A program made the position numbers and the translations under genes. Below, one piece after another: positions 32,309-42,700 of a stretch of 64,000 nt of DNA (position 1 is its first letter; each line of letters starts with the position of its first letter). Source of the DNA: Salicibibacter cibarius (GTDB lineage Bacteria; Bacillota; Bacilli; Bacillales; Marinococcaceae); NCBI RefSeq assembly GCF_016495725.1, contig NZ_CP054705.1:4340001-4404000 (forward strand), given 5' to 3'. Under the pieces are notes generated by a model. It did not search any database and was not told the origin of the DNA. It worked only from the letters and a program-made list of their open reading frames with translations.

Positions 32309-32399
32309 AGAAAACTTGGTTTTCGCCAAGCTTTTATGGCGAAAACCCTTAGTTGCGCTTATGTAGGTCAGAAAGTACAAATCAACTTTCTGACCTACC
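32309..32399 (+). repeat. dispersed repeat, subfamily B, copy 1 (downstream of ywlC)
   Basis: It begins AGAAAACTTGG, has the TTCGCCAAGCTTTTATGGCGAA inverted head, and then TTAGTTGCGCTTATG followed by a GGTCAGAAAGT...ACTTTCTGACC hairpin. Its downstream half differs from subfamily A. It lies in the 550-bp ywlC-M20 interval. Confidence 0.8.
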
Positions 32400-32487
32400 A
32401 ATGATTGATTTGTTCCTACTGGCCTCTACTGCCGATGTTCGAAGGCCATAATCCACTACAATAGCTTTGGAATCCCTAATTCGAGCT

Positions 32488-32538
32488 TTGACGACTTGAC
32501 GCCGTAACTCCAAAACTCAGGCGTCTTTCGGTCGTCAA
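32488..32538. repeat. nested inverted repeat downstream of ywlC
   Basis: TTGACGAC pairs with GTCGTCAA, and inside it GACGCC pairs with GGCGTC, giving an interrupted hairpin about 100 bp past the ywlC stop codon. It has no T-run. It may be an mRNA 3' end structure or a protein site. Confidence 0.45.
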
Positions 32539-32629
32539 CAGACAGTCTCACGCGTGGCCGGCAGTGGTGTGATCATTGTCACCCGATTTATACGCTTCCG
32601 AAGCGTGGTGACTCCTCATCTCAAGCCAC

Positions 32630-33673
32630 TTATGAATGGGCCGCCTTATACAATCGGTTCATAATCGCCTTGCCGAGCCCTTTCTCCGTAAATGTTTGTA
32701 CGAATAGGACATCTACATCCATTTTATCAACAGCTCGCAAATGATTGTATAGATGGGATGATATGGTTTGTAGATCAGACGCGTCCCCCAAGATCAGAAC
32801 TTCGTCTGCCGAAATTTTTTCCACTCGTTCCGAAGTGATCGCGGCTGCCACCTTTTCGCCGCGCTTTCTTGCCTCATCAATGCGCGCTTGCATGTCCTTG
32901 CTTGGGCCATCCACAAGCTTAACGTTTGTATCCGGGGAATAATGGCGGTATTTCATGCCCGGCGCTCGCACATTTTGTTTGCTTCGCTCCCGATCTTCGA
33001 CGACCATTGATAAACCAAGCGCCTCTTCCAACTCTTCTTCCGTAATGCCGCCCGGACGCAAAATCCGCGGGGGCCTCTCTCCGTCACTTACATCTACGAC
33101 GGTCGACTCGAGGCCATATCCGGTGCTTCCCCCATCAATAATCGCGGCCACACGTCCATCCAGATCCTCACTTACATGTTCCGCTCGCGTCGGACTCGGC
33201 TTTCCCGAACGATTCGCACTCGGTGCCGCTATAGGCACATCCGCTTCTGCAATGATCTCACGTGCCAATGGATGCGCCGGCATACGCACGGCCACCGTGT
33301 CGAGGCCAGCAGTCACCACCGGCGGTACACGGTCACTCGCGGGAAAAATAAGCGTTAGAGGTCCCGGCCAAAAATGTTCGATCAATCTTTCAGCGTGAAA
33401 AGAAAGAGGCGCACGTATCAGCGGATGTAATTGTGCCAACGAACCAATATGTAAAATAAGCGGATTATCACTCGGGCGCCCTTTAACTTCAAATATTTTT
33501 TTCACAGCCCGTGTGGACAATCCGTTCGCTCCCAAACCGTAGACCGTTTCTGTCGGAAAAGCAACAAGCTCCTCTGCACGCAGGATGTGCGCTGCCTTTC
33601 CCACACACTCCCGCCATGCTTTTTCATCAACATAGTTGTCCACAACTAAATGCTCCGTCTGTTGGCAACTCAT
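32630..33673 (-). CDS. ywlC: L-threonylcarbamoyladenylate synthase (Sua5/YwlC)
   Basis: Makes threonylcarbamoyl-AMP for the t6A37 modification of ANN-decoding tRNAs. The 347-aa product has the YrdC domain (residues 20-215: LVAFPTETVYGLGANG, KGRPSDNPLILH, PSANRSGKPSPT) and the C-terminal Sua5 domain (from about 240: APGMKYRHYSPD), so it is the two-domain form. It follows spoIIR, as in B. subtilis. Confidence 0.95.
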   Translation of the reverse strand: MSCQQTEHLVVDNYVDEKAWRECVGKAAHILRAEELVAFPTETVYGLGANGLSTRAVKKIFEVKGRPSDNPLILHIGSLAQLHPLIRAPLSFHAERLIEHFWPGPLTLIFPASDRVPPVVTAGLDTVAVRMPAHPLAREIIAEADVPIAAPSANRSGKPSPTRAEHVSEDLDGRVAAIIDGGSTGYGLESTVVDVSDGERPPRILRPGGITEEELEEALGLSMVVEDRERSKQNVRAPGMKYRHYSPDTNVKLVDGPSKDMQARIDEARKRGEKVAAAITSERVEKISADEVLILGDASDLQTISSHLYNHLRAVDKMDVDVLFVQTFTEKGLGKAIMNRLYKAAHS

Positions 33674-33767
33674 CGATTTTTCTCCTCCATGTCCGCGAAA
33701 CCCTTTTAGAACAAGGGTTTTTGCTACATTTTACTTATCCACATGAAATCGCCCTTTATGCACATTT

Positions 33768-34355
33768 CTATGCTCCGAACCAGTCATCCCAAACTTCAGC
33801 AAGAAAGAACGAAAATTCAGGCTCCTCTTCAACGTTTTCTTCCTTTTCTTCTTTCTCTTCCTCTTCTTCCCCGATCCCAAGGTCGGATAAACAAAGAGGG
33901 GGAAAAAGCACGCACCACCAGTTTTCTCCTTCCCCGTCCCCGATATCAATGACCAACGCTTCATAATTCCCTGCCGGATAAACGAGCGGACCATACACAC
34001 GGGTTGGAAACTCCACGTTTTTTTCCAATGACACATCCACAGGCATCGAAGCGTCATAAGCATGGACGACGTCTTCCGCTTTTTTTTCGATTGTCTCCAA
34101 ATGTGCGTCGAATACGTCTCGCGCCTCTTCTTTTGTCGGCACCTCATCCATATGCTCGGCACTATAGACCGCCACTTCATCTCTCACTTCTCGCTTAATT
34201 TCCTGTTGGAGCAATGAATCATCATGGGAAAAAATCCGCAGCCGAATCGAATCCTCCGGCACCGGATCCTCTTCCTGCCAATGCTGTTGCTGGCTTTCCC
34301 AATTCCCCACAACCAAAAATAAACCAATAAAAACATAAATAATAGATAATTTCAT
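33768..34355 (-). CDS. spoIIR: stage II sporulation protein SpoIIR
   Basis: A forespore-secreted signal, made under sigma-F, that triggers SpoIIGA to process pro-sigma-E in the mother cell. The 195-aa protein has an N-terminal secretory segment (about 1-18), then SIRLRIFSHDDSLLQQEIKREVRDEV and the C-terminal VYGPLVYPAGNYEALVIDIGDGEGENWWCVLFPPLC motif that defines the family. A short acidic tail (EEEEEKEEKEE) follows. The position between prmC and ywlC agrees. Confidence 0.93.
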   Translation of the reverse strand: MKLSIIYVFIGLFLVVGNWESQQQHWQEEDPVPEDSIRLRIFSHDDSLLQQEIKREVRDEVAVYSAEHMDEVPTKEEARDVFDAHLETIEKKAEDVVHAYDASMPVDVSLEKNVEFPTRVYGPLVYPAGNYEALVIDIGDGEGENWWCVLFPPLCLSDLGIGEEEEEKEEKEENVEEEPEFSFFLAEVWDDWFGA

Positions 34356-34439
34356 CAGCCGATCCCATCCTCTCTACCCGCAAGTCTGGGCAAAAAAAAG
34401 GATGGCCTAAACACATAATCGTCCGACAAAGTTTGCGAT

Positions 34440-35324
34440 TTACCTTTCAATCATAACAAAACGATCTTTTCCGTTGATGTCTTGAACAATATCTATATTC
34501 GCACCGGGCAACTGTTGTTCCATGAGCAGCATGACGGACGGACCTTGCATCTCACCAATTTCAAAAATAGCCAGTCCATCTGCCGAAAGCACGTAAGGGA
34601 TGCCTTCTGCCAATTTTCGGTAAAAAAACAGCCCATCTCCACCGCCATCCAATGCTTGCCGTGGCTCATAGCCGCGCACGAGCAAGTCCAACTCTCGCCA
34701 TTCGCGGGTAGCGATATAAGGAGGATTGGCCACGATCACATCCATATGCATGCCTTGATCCCGCAAAGGCCTAAGCATGTCCCCTTCGATAAACGCCAGG
34801 GAGGAAGCCCCCAAGCCTTCTCCATTCTTCCTGGCAATTGCCAGTGCTTCACGGGATGCATCCAAAGCCGATACTGTCGCCTCCGGCCACTCCAGGGCAA
34901 GCGTGATCGCGATCGCCCCGCTTCCCGTGCCGACATCCGCAATCGCCGGCCGCTGAAAACGTTTCTGTGCCTTCGCTATCACGAGCTCCACCAGTTCCTC
35001 TGTTTCTTGGCGGGGAATCAATACGGACGGATTTACACTGAACCGGCGCCCGTAAAAATAGGCACCGCCTGTAATGTATTGTACCGGTTCACCCTCGCCA
35101 TGGCGCTCTGCCCACGCTTTATATCGTCCCCACTGTTCATCGCTTAATTTTTCTCTTAAATGGAGATGATAGGCAACGTTATCCAATTGCAACAAATCTT
35201 GCATTAAGTATTCCGCCGCTTTTTTTTCCATCCCTTTTTCCTGAAAAAAAGACGAAGCCCACTGCAGGGCTTCCGATACACGGGGGGGCGAGGCAGATCT
35301 CCCCTGTCCGTTATTGCTGTGCAT
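34440..35324 (-). CDS. prmC: peptide chain release factor N5-glutamine methyltransferase PrmC
   Basis: Methylates the Gln of the GGQ motif in release factors. The 294-aa product has an N-terminal helical domain and a class I SAM-binding domain with [13 protein letters not shown] and the catalytic NPPY in [14 protein letters not shown]. It overlaps the end of its substrate gene prfA by 14 bases, so the pair is coupled. Confidence 0.94.
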   Translation of the reverse strand: MHSNNGQGRSASPPRVSEALQWASSFFQEKGMEKKAAEYLMQDLLQLDNVAYHLHLREKLSDEQWGRYKAWAERHGEGEPVQYITGGAYFYGRRFSVNPSVLIPRQETEELVELVIAKAQKRFQRPAIADVGTGSGAIAITLALEWPEATVSALDASREALAIARKNGEGLGASSLAFIEGDMLRPLRDQGMHMDVIVANPPYIATREWRELDLLVRGYEPRQALDGGGDGLFFYRKLAEGIPYVLSADGLAIFEIGEMQGPSVMLLMEQQLPGANIDIVQDINGKDRFVMIER

Positions 35325-36390
35325 TCTCCATCAGCTCCGCCTGTTCCTCAACAATCAATTGCTCGATAATCTCTTCCAAATTTCCTTCCATCACTTGATC
35401 AAGCTTTTGCAACGTTAATCCGATCCGATGATCGGTGACACGGCTTTGCGGAAAGTTGTACGTACGAATTCGCTCGGAACGATCGCCGGTCCCCACGGCC
35501 TGTTTACGATTCTCCGCGTACTCATCTTCCGCTTCTTTTTGATATTTGTCATAAATACGTGCCCGTAACACTTTCATCGCTTTATCGCGATTCTTGATTT
35601 GCGATTTTTCATCTTGGCAAGAGACGACGATACCGGTGGGGTCATGGGTAATGCGGACAGCGGACATAGTCGTGTTGACGCTTTGGCCGCCGGGCCCGCT
35701 GGAAGCAAAGGTGTCGATGCGCAAATCCTTATCGTGAATTTCCACCTCCACATCCTCTGCTTCCGGCAATACGGCAACCGTCGCCGTGGACGTGTGAATG
35801 CGGCCGCCGGATTCCGTGGAAGGCACTCGCTGGACGCGATGGGCGCCGTTTTCATACTTCATTTTCGAAAATGCATCTTCTCCGTTAATCGCGAAAATAA
35901 TTTCTTTAAATCCGCCCATATCCGTTTCGTGGGATTCGATGACATCCGCTTTCCAACGGTTTTTTTCCGCATAGCGGCTGTACATTCGAAATAGGTCTCC
36001 CGCAAATAAGGCAGCTTCATCTCCCCCGGCGGCACCGCGAATCTCTACAATGACGTTCTTTTCGTCATTGGGATCTTTTGGGATAAGCAAGACTTTCAAA
36101 TGCGCTTCGAGCTCCTCTTTTCTACTGCTTAATTCCTCAATCTCTTCGGCAACCATTTCCTGCATGTCATCGTCCATGTTGTCATTTAACATCGTTTTAG
36201 CTTCTTCGAGTTCTTCTGTCGTCTGCTTATAATCACGATATGTTTGTACAGTTTCTTCCAAGTCCGACTGTTCTTTTGAATAATCGCGTAGTTTGTCGGG
36301 ATCATTCACAATATCAGGGTCGCTAAGCCAATCGTTAAGCTGTAGATAGCGATCTTCCACCGATTGCAATTTTTCGAACACAACATTCAC
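35311..36390 (-). CDS. prfA: peptide chain release factor 1
   Basis: Recognises UAA and UAG stop codons and releases the peptide. The 359-aa product has the GGQ motif ([11 protein letters not shown]) and an [22 protein letters not shown] segment. The codon-reading P-x-T-type motif is visible as [14 protein letters not shown]. Length is typical. Confidence 0.95.
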   Translation of the reverse strand: MNVVFEKLQSVEDRYLQLNDWLSDPDIVNDPDKLRDYSKEQSDLEETVQTYRDYKQTTEELEEAKTMLNDNMDDDMQEMVAEEIEELSSRKEELEAHLKVLLIPKDPNDEKNVIVEIRGAAGGDEAALFAGDLFRMYSRYAEKNRWKADVIESHETDMGGFKEIIFAINGEDAFSKMKYENGAHRVQRVPSTESGGRIHTSTATVAVLPEAEDVEVEIHDKDLRIDTFASSGPGGQSVNTTMSAVRITHDPTGIVVSCQDEKSQIKNRDKAMKVLRARIYDKYQKEAEDEYAENRKQAVGTGDRSERIRTYNFPQSRVTDHRIGLTLQKLDQVMEGNLEEIIEQLIVEEQAELMENAQQ

Positions 36391-36515
36391 CTCATTCTAC
36401 TGCTTCACACAGTATAATATAAGGGGGCGGAAGCGTCAAAATGAGGATCGCGCCACAAGCCCCGGTTTCTTTTCATGCATGAGAGGGAATGATACATCAG
36501 ACTGGAGGTATAGCT

Positions 36516-37856
36516 ATGAAACAATACGTGATCATCGGCGGCGATGCCGCGGGAATGAGCGCCGCCATGCAAATTATCCGCCGTGACTCTGATGAGCCTC
36601 AAGTCACGACATTGGAAAGAGGCGGCATCTATTCCTATGCGCAATGCGGGTTGCCTTATGTCATTGAAGGCTCGGTCGCCCAAACGGATGACTTGATTGC
36701 CAGATCAAAGGAAACATTTCGTAAAAAATACGGCATCGACGCACGTACTTACCATGAAGTCAAAAGCATCGATCCACAAAAACAATACGTACACGGCATC
36801 GATTTGGAGTTGGACCAGCCGTTCACCATCCCTTACGACAAATTGTTAATCGCTACCGGCGCAGACCCCGTTATCCCTTCGCTTCCGGGTAACGGCCTGC
36901 AAGGTGTGCACACGCTGAAAACCATTCCCGATCTTGAACGCTTACAAGCTGACCTCCATCAACACCGCCAAGTAACCATCGTTGGCGGCGGCTACGTCGG
37001 ACTCGAGCTCGCGGAAGCCTTTGCCTCGCAACATATTCCCGTGCGCATCGTGGAGCGCAATGGGCAATTGGCGAAAATGTTTGACGGCGATATGGCCTCC
37101 CTTTTGCATGAGGAAGCAAACGCACAAGGAATCGAAATCGTGTTCAACAAAACCGTCACGGAACTAAGGGCGGATACAGAAGGGCGCGTAAATGCTTTGT
37201 ACGCGGACAATGAAGCTTTCCCGACCAACCTTGTCGTTTTCGCTACGGGGATTAAACCGAATACATCCTTTTTACGCGAAACGGATATCGAGCTAAACGA
37301 AAAAGGTGCCGTTCACGTCGATGGCCAAATGAAAACCAACCTTGCGAATGTTTACGCAGCCGGGGATTGTGCCTTACAGTACCATCGTATTAAAGAACAG
37401 CATGACTTCTTGCCTTTGGGTACGCATGCTAACAAGCAAGGGCGCATTGCCGGCACAAATATGAGCGGGACAGAAAAATCCTTTCAAGGCGTTGTCGGCA
37501 CTTCCATCTTTCGTTTTCTTCGCTTGACTGCGGCCCGTACGGGAATTTCGGAAAAAGAAGCAGAAAGATTGGAGGTCCCCGCCGAATCCGTCTATTATAA
37601 AGGAACAGACATTGCCGGCTATTTCACGGATAAAAAACCGCTCCATATTAAGCTTGTGTACCGAACCGATAACCATTTACTCCTCGGCGCACAAATCATC
37701 GGGGAATCAGGCGTCGATAAACGTATTGACGTTTTGGCAACAGCGCTTTTTCATCGGATGAGCATGGATGAATTTGAAGACCTCGATCTGTCTTATGCCC
37801 CGCCCTATAACGGCGTATGGGACCCTGTGCAACAAGCGGCCAGGCGGGTGAATTAG
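36516..37856 (+). CDS. CoA-disulfide reductase-like FAD-dependent oxidoreductase
   Basis: A 446-aa member of the single-cysteine pyridine nucleotide-disulfide reductase family. FAD motif IIGGDAAGMSAAMQI at the N-terminus, active Cys in YSYAQCGLPYVIEG (about residue 43), NAD(P) motif VTIVGGGYVGLELAEAF and second FAD motif NVYAAGDCA are all present. The C-terminal dimerisation domain is intact. No rhodanese domain is fused. It may reduce CoA disulfide or a related low-molecular-weight disulfide, or act as an NADH oxidase; sequence alone does not settle this. The ATG at 36516 is chosen because TGGAGGTA precedes it. It runs opposite to the neighbouring operon. Confidence 0.85.
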   Translation: MKQYVIIGGDAAGMSAAMQIIRRDSDEPQVTTLERGGIYSYAQCGLPYVIEGSVAQTDDLIARSKETFRKKYGIDARTYHEVKSIDPQKQYVHGIDLELDQPFTIPYDKLLIATGADPVIPSLPGNGLQGVHTLKTIPDLERLQADLHQHRQVTIVGGGYVGLELAEAFASQHIPVRIVERNGQLAKMFDGDMASLLHEEANAQGIEIVFNKTVTELRADTEGRVNALYADNEAFPTNLVVFATGIKPNTSFLRETDIELNEKGAVHVDGQMKTNLANVYAAGDCALQYHRIKEQHDFLPLGTHANKQGRIAGTNMSGTEKSFQGVVGTSIFRFLRLTAARTGISEKEAERLEVPAESVYYKGTDIAGYFTDKKPLHIKLVYRTDNHLLLGAQIIGESGVDKRIDVLATALFHRMSMDEFEDLDLSYAPPYNGVWDPVQQAARRVN

Positions 37857-37867
37857 TACAACAATGA

Positions 37868-37899
37868 AGCCTCTCTGCTTACGCAAATGCAGAGAGGCT
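37868..37899. terminator. hairpin between convergent genes
   Basis: AGCCTCTCTGC and GCAGAGAGGCT form a perfect 11-bp stem with a 10-base loop, placed between the reductase and the small lipoprotein gene, which converge. T-runs are poor on both sides, so strength is uncertain. Confidence 0.6.
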
Positions 37900-37911
37900 C
37901 CTCTGTTTAGC

Positions 37912-38058
37912 CTATTCGTCCGGCAAAACTGCAACTCCAAGTCCATTCATCTGAATATAATCGTGCAATCCGTACGCATCGATGGCCTGCGGCGGATTTG
38001 CCGGTGAACAAGCAACGAGACTCACCAACAGCAGCAAGCAGCAGAGCTTTTTAACCAT
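37912..38058 (-). CDS. 48-residue lipoprotein
   Basis: A small gene encoding 48 residues. Residues 1-17 are a lipoprotein signal (MVKKLCCLLLLVSLVAC) with lipobox LVAC and Cys17. The mature part is only about 31 residues and includes QAIDAYGLHDYIQMNGLGVAV. An AAGGAGGT site lies nine bases before the ATG. The strong ribosome site, proper lipobox and following hairpin support a real gene. I do not recognise the family. Confidence 0.7.
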   Translation of the reverse strand: MVKKLCCLLLLVSLVACSPANPPQAIDAYGLHDYIQMNGLGVAVLPDE

Positions 38059-38142
38059 TCTAATACCTCCTTGTTCAGAGGTGTATCTCTATTCTGCCCT
38101 AAACAAGCGCGTGCAATCATGGAGGTTAATGTTGGAAAAAAT

Positions 38143-38177
38143 TTAATCCTTTATCAAAGATAAACATCTTTAAATGG
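38143..38177 (+). repeat. dispersed repeat, subfamily A, 3' fragment
   Basis: TTTAATCCTTTATCAAAGATAAACATCTTTAAA matches the distal half of repeat A (TTTAATCCTTTAACAAAGTTAAACATTCTTAAA). The hairpin head is missing. It lies just downstream of rpmE2, before that gene's terminator. Confidence 0.6.
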
Positions 38178-38180
38178 AAC

Positions 38181-38233
38181 AAAAAAAGACTGCCTTTACT
38201 GTCACGTTAATGACAGCCGGGCAGTCTTTTTTA
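38181..38233 (-). terminator. terminator of rpmE2
   Basis: AAAAAAAGACTGCC and GGCAGTCTTTTTT flank an inner TGTCA/TGACA pairing. It ends at the rpmE2 stop codon. Confidence 0.9.
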
Positions 38234-38479
38234 TTAATCCAAGTTGTATTTCTTTTTGAATTTGTCGATCCGGCCACCTGCGTCCACAAGCTTTTGTTTC
38301 CCGGTATAGAAAGGGTGGGAGTCCGAACTGATTTCTACCTTAAGCAGTGGGTACGTATTCCCGTCTTCCCATTCAATCGTCTCTGATGACGTACTTGTCG
38401 AACCGCCCAAAAACTTGAAACCAGTGCCTGTATCTAAAAAGACAACATTTTGATACTGCGGATGAATGTCCGTTTTCAT
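38234..38479 (-). CDS. rpmE2: 50S ribosomal protein L31 type B (zinc-independent)
   Basis: An 81-aa L31 of the long type: [20 protein letters not shown], then the inserted loop and [23 protein letters not shown]. The CxxC zinc ligands of type A L31 are absent. An AGGAGGG site precedes the ATG at 38479. It occupies the position downstream of rho where B. subtilis encodes the zinc-binding L31 (rpmE). No Zur-box-like palindrome is evident upstream. Confidence 0.92.
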   Translation of the reverse strand: MKTDIHPQYQNVVFLDTGTGFKFLGGSTSTSSETIEWEDGNTYPLLKVEISSDSHPFYTGKQKLVDAGGRIDKFKKKYNLD

Positions 38480-38590
38480 TGTTGCGTTCCCTCCTCTTAC
38501 ACGCTTAAATATAAGCGCTCGTTTCACACATGTTGTGATTATACCAAGGCAGTTTACGTTTTTCAAGGGTATGATTTAGCCGCCGGGGAT

Positions 38591-39889
38591 TCATCCGGAT
38601 GAATAACTTCCGGCTTTCGCTTTTGTGTTTGCTCTCGCTTTGTCTTGTTCCATACGCTCAAAAAATTCATCGTTCGTTTTCGTATCTTTGATCCTGCGAA
38701 TAAAATGATCGATGAATTCGGGCGAATCGTTCATCGTTTTGCGCATCGCCCACAAACTTTCAAGCTGGCTTTTCGTAACGAGCAGCTCCTCTTTTCGCGT
38801 GCTGGAACGCCGGATATCGATGGACGGGAATATTCGCCTTTCCGCGAGACGACGGTCCAAGTGCAGTTCCATGTTCCCTGTGCCTTTAAATTCTTCATAG
38901 ATGACATCATCCATGCGTGAACCCGTGTCGACGAGTGCCGTGGCCAAGATCGTCATGCTGCCCCCTTCTTCGATATTGCGGGCAGCCCCGAAAAACCGTT
39001 TCGGGCGATGGAAGGCAGCGGGGTCAATCCCTCCGGATAACGTTCGTCCACTCGGCGGGATGACGAGGTTATACGCCCGGGCCAACCGCGTAATGCTGTC
39101 CATTAAAATGACGACATCTTTTTTTTGTTCCACGAGACGCATCGCCCGTTCTAGCACAAGTTCTGTCACTTTCACGTGATTTTCCGGCACTTCATCAAAG
39201 GTGGAATGAACGACTTCCCCTTCTACCGAACGTTCAATATCGGTCACTTCTTCCGGGCGTTCATCAATGAGCAACATAATTAATTCCGCATGGGGATGAT
39301 TTTCCGTAATACTGTTCGCCACCTGTTTCAACAGCGACGTCTTGCCCGCTTTCGGAGGTGCCACAATCAACCCCCGTTGCCCGAAGCCCACCGGGGTAAT
39401 AATGTCCATAATTCTGGCGGAAAGCCGGCCGGGATTCGTTTCCAAGCGCATGCGTTCATTCGGAAATAACGGCGTAAGCGCAGGAAAATGGGGGCGTTCT
39501 TTCGCTGTCTCCGGTTCATCCCCATTCACTGCCTCTACTTGCAACAATCCATGATAGCGCTCGTTATCTTTCGGTTTGCGCACCTTGCCGGACACACGGT
39601 CTCCATTGCGCAAATCGAAACGGCGAATTTGCGATGCAGAAATGTAAATATCTTGAGAACTCGGCAAATAATTAATCGGCCGCAGGAAACCATACCCTTC
39701 CGTTTGTATAATTTCCAAGACGCCTTCCATAAACATATGACCATCCTGCTCCGCCTGTCCTTTTAAAATCGCGAAAATCAGTTCCTGTTTCGTCAATTTG
39801 CTATAATAAGAAATTCTAAATTCTTTCGCGAGCCTGTAAAGATCCCGCAACGTTCTATCTTCAAGCTCCGCTATAGATAAACTCAACAT
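38591..39889 (-). CDS. rho: transcription termination factor Rho
   Basis: A hexameric RNA-dependent ATPase that ends transcription. The 432-aa protein has an N-terminal helical domain ([17 protein letters not shown]), a cold-shock-like RNA-binding domain ([16 protein letters not shown]...[16 protein letters not shown]), Walker [14 protein letters not shown] and Walker [17 protein letters not shown]. The secondary RNA site residues ([27 protein letters not shown]) are intact. Confidence 0.96.
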   Translation of the reverse strand: MLSLSIAELEDRTLRDLYRLAKEFRISYYSKLTKQELIFAILKGQAEQDGHMFMEGVLEIIQTEGYGFLRPINYLPSSQDIYISASQIRRFDLRNGDRVSGKVRKPKDNERYHGLLQVEAVNGDEPETAKERPHFPALTPLFPNERMRLETNPGRLSARIMDIITPVGFGQRGLIVAPPKAGKTSLLKQVANSITENHPHAELIMLLIDERPEEVTDIERSVEGEVVHSTFDEVPENHVKVTELVLERAMRLVEQKKDVVILMDSITRLARAYNLVIPPSGRTLSGGIDPAAFHRPKRFFGAARNIEEGGSMTILATALVDTGSRMDDVIYEEFKGTGNMELHLDRRLAERRIFPSIDIRRSSTRKEELLVTKSQLESLWAMRKTMNDSPEFIDHFIRRIKDTKTNDEFFERMEQDKARANTKAKAGSYSSG

Positions 39890-40157
39890 TCATCACCGTC
39901 TTTCATAAATTCAACTTTTTGCTTACAATTTCTATTTAGGAATACATAAAGGAGAGGCAAAGCAACAACATTCTCTCTGTTGTAGGAAGCGAGGCAGGGT
40001 CCATTAAGGTTGGATGTGATACTGTCTCTATGGTTACTTTAAAAGTAACATATGAAGCCGCTTAAAAAAACCACTACGACAACATAAGACAAAAACAGAG
40101 GCGCGAACACGACCGTAGGCCTATTTTTTATATTATGCCACGTTTCTCATCAAAGGT
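39890..40157. other. rho upstream interval
   Basis: The interval should carry the rho promoter and leader on the minus strand. The only structure I see is a short TTACTTTAAAAGTAA palindrome at about 40034-40049. No gene is supported. Confidence 0.4.
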
Positions 40158-40186
40158 TAGAAAAACTTGGCGTTGCGCCAAGTTCC
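40158..40186 (+). repeat. dispersed repeat head, downstream of glpX; probable terminator
   Basis: AGAAAAACTTGGCGTTGCGCCAAGTTCC is the hairpin head of the dispersed repeat without its distal half. On the minus strand it reads AACTTGGCG, loop, CGCCAAGTT then TTTCT, 10 bp past the glpX stop codon, an arrangement typical of a terminator. Confidence 0.75.
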
Positions 40187-40196
40187 AAGCAAGCCA

Positions 40197-41168
40197 TTAT
40201 GCGTCTTTAAATACAAAAGCCGGTTTTTTCTCAACATTATGTTTCCCGTCCACGAAGCGAACGGTTCCGGATTTTGCCCGCATGACAAGCGATTGCGTGG
40301 ACGCCCGTTTGCTTTTGTAGTGGACGCCTTTCAACAGCTCCCCGTCCGTAATGCCCGTAGCGGCGAAAATACAGTCATCCCCTCCGACAAGATCATCCAT
40401 GTACAGAATTTTCGAAAGGTCCTCGATGCCCATCCCTCGGCAACGATCCGCTTCTGCATCGTCTTTCGGCAGTAAGCGGCCTTGCACTTCTCCGCCAAGG
40501 CATTTTAAAGCAACAGCCGAGATCACACCTTCCGGTGCGCCGCCGGCACCGATTAACATATCCACACCCGTTTCATCAAAGGCTGTATTAATGGCGGCTG
40601 CCACATCTCCGTCTTGAATAAGCTTGATACGGGCACCTGCTTTTCGGACATCATTAATAATATTCCGATGGCGTTCTCGATTTAAAATGCTGACAACAAG
40701 ATCATCAACGTCTTTTCCCCGTGCCCTCGCGACCGCCTGAAGATTATCGGCAACAGATGCATCCAAGTTAATCGCACCGACCGCGTCAGGACCAACGGCT
40801 ATTTTATCCATGTACATATCCGGGGCATGTAACAGTTTCTCGTGATCAGCGATCGCGATGACAGCCAATGCGTTCCATTGGCCGTTGGCCACAATATTTG
40901 TTCCTTCCACCGGATCTACGGCAACGTCAACACGGGGGCCGGAACCGGTCCCCAATTTTTCCCCAATATAAAGCATCGGCGCTTCGTCTTTTTCCCCTTC
41001 GCCAATCACGACTCTTCCCTTCATCGGGATCGTATCGAATACATCACGCATGGCACTTGTTGCAGCATCATCCGCTTCCTCTTTAAGCCCTCGCCCCATC
41101 CATCTTGCGGATGATAAGGCTGCCGCCTCGGTGACACGCACAAGTTCCATCGTTAAACTTCTTTCCAT
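40197..41168 (-). CDS. glpX: class II fructose-1,6-bisphosphatase GlpX
   Basis: Dephosphorylates fructose 1,6-bisphosphate in gluconeogenesis. The 323-aa product starts at ATG 41168 ([27 protein letters not shown]), the family N-terminus, with GGGGGAA upstream; a longer frame to 41234 would cross the murAB stop. Metal site motifs [16 protein letters not shown] and AVDPVEGTN are clear. It follows murAB by 14 bp. Confidence 0.95.
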   Translation of the reverse strand: MERSLTMELVRVTEAAALSSARWMGRGLKEEADDAATSAMRDVFDTIPMKGRVVIGEGEKDEAPMLYIGEKLGTGSGPRVDVAVDPVEGTNIVANGQWNALAVIAIADHEKLLHAPDMYMDKIAVGPDAVGAINLDASVADNLQAVARARGKDVDDLVVSILNRERHRNIINDVRKAGARIKLIQDGDVAAAINTAFDETGVDMLIGAGGAPEGVISAVALKCLGGEVQGRLLPKDDAEADRCRGMGIEDLSKILYMDDLVGGDDCIFAATGITDGELLKGVHYKSKRASTQSLVMRAKSGTVRFVDGKHNVEKKPAFVFKDA

Positions 41169-41182
41169 CTGCTTTTCCCCCA

Positions 41183-42469
41183 TTACGAATGTTTCAATTG
41201 TTCCTGTTCTTCCTCTGTCATTTCTTCCCGCCAAAGCCTGGCTCCCAATTGTAGGAGCTTCTCCTCAAAAGCTTCATATCCTCGATCAATATGGTGCACT
41301 CCGGTAACTTCCGTGACACCGTCCGCCAAAAGCCCCGCGATGACCAAGGCAGCACCCGCCCGCAGATCACTCGCCTTCACGCGCGCGCCTTCCAATTTTA
41401 TTCCGCCGTTAACCATTGCGGAACGCCCTTCAACTTTTATATCGGCACCCATTCGCCGTAACTCATCAATATGCTTAAAACGGGAATTGTAGATCGTATC
41501 CGTAATAATACTCGTGCCTCGGGCCTTGGCAAGCAGGGACGTCACCGGTTGTTGTAAATCCGTCGGGAATCCGGGATGGACAAGTGTTTTAATATCCACC
41601 CCTTTAAGATCGTTGTTTGAGCGTACGACGACCGAATCATCTTTTGTAATCACCTCGACGCCCATTTCCTGTAACTTTGCTATCAACGATTCTAAATGAT
41701 CGGGAATGATATTCTCAATCATCACGTCCTTGCCCATTGTAGCTGCCATTATCATGTACGTGCCCGCTTCAATGCGATCGGGGATAATCGTGTGGTTGCA
41801 TCCTGCCAGTTTTTCTTTTCCCTCAATGCGGATGACATCCGTACCCGCGCCTTTGATGACCGCCCCCATGCTCGTTAAAATCGTAGCAACATCAATGATT
41901 TCCGGTTCTTTTGCCGCATTTTCAATCACTGTTCGCCCTTTTGCACGGGCGGCAGCGAGCATAATATTAATCGTGGCTCCTACGCTGACAACGTCCAAAT
42001 AGATTCTTGCTCCCCTAAGTTCATTTGCCCGTAAAAAAATGGATCCTTGTTCATTGGATACCTTGGCTCCCAATGCTTCAAAGCCTTTAATGTGTTGATC
42101 AATCGGCCGGGGGCCAAGGTTACAACCTCCGGGCAGTCCTATATCGGCCTGTTTATATTTCCCCAACATGGCACCCATCATATAATAAGAAGCTCTCATT
42201 TTTTTTACGCGGCCATTCGGCAACGGTGTAGGGATAATATTACGCGGGTCAATGGTGATCGATTCCCCGTACAGATCAACATCAGCCCCAATGTGCTGCA
42301 ACAAGTCCGCCAAAATTCCAACATCTGAGATCAGCGGCAGATTATCGACATGAACAGGTGCGTCCGCCAGTATTGCCGCAGGTATTAACGCCACCGCACT
42401 GTTTTTAGCTCCACTGATGTGGACGTTGCCGGATAGCGTATGTCCACCTTCTATCATTAGCTTGTCCAT
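41183..42469 (-). CDS. murAB: UDP-N-acetylglucosamine 1-carboxyvinyltransferase, second copy (MurAB/MurZ)
   Basis: A 428-aa paralogue of MurAA performing the same enolpyruvyl transfer. The catalytic loop [16 protein letters not shown] has Cys116. Low-GC Gram-positives usually have two MurA enzymes. The tal-murAB-glpX-rho neighbourhood identifies this as the B. subtilis MurAB equivalent, which is not essential there. No active-site change is visible. Confidence 0.94.
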   Translation of the reverse strand: MDKLMIEGGHTLSGNVHISGAKNSAVALIPAAILADAPVHVDNLPLISDVGILADLLQHIGADVDLYGESITIDPRNIIPTPLPNGRVKKMRASYYMMGAMLGKYKQADIGLPGGCNLGPRPIDQHIKGFEALGAKVSNEQGSIFLRANELRGARIYLDVVSVGATINIMLAAARAKGRTVIENAAKEPEIIDVATILTSMGAVIKGAGTDVIRIEGKEKLAGCNHTIIPDRIEAGTYMIMAATMGKDVMIENIIPDHLESLIAKLQEMGVEVITKDDSVVVRSNNDLKGVDIKTLVHPGFPTDLQQPVTSLLAKARGTSIITDTIYNSRFKHIDELRRMGADIKVEGRSAMVNGGIKLEGARVKASDLRAGAALVIAGLLADGVTEVTGVHHIDRGYEAFEEKLLQLGARLWREEMTEEEQEQLKHS

Positions 42470-42557
42470 CGTCTGTCACTTCCTCATTTGGCAATTGTCT
42501 CACCACTCGCAAAATTATTGATAGGAATACCTGCTAGCATATTTTTTTAACATTTTT

Positions 42558-42649
42558 AGAAAACTTGGCTTTTCGCCAAGCTTTTATGGCGAATGCCTTA
42601 GTTGCACTTATGCAGGCAATAAAGTTGATTTATACTTCTTACTTGCCCA
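42558..42649 (+). repeat. dispersed repeat, subfamily B, copy 2 (downstream of tal)
   Basis: It starts AGAAAACTTGGCTTTTCGCCAAGC, continues TTTTATGGCGAATGCCTTAGTTGCACTTATGCAGGC and ends near ACTTGCCC. Closely similar to the inverted copy at 47186-47282. It lies 50 bp past the tal stop codon on the minus strand. Confidence 0.8.
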
Positions 42650-42700
42650 GTGTAGACATCCCTTCATCTTTCTAGACGCCTTTCGGTAACCGTTAAAACG

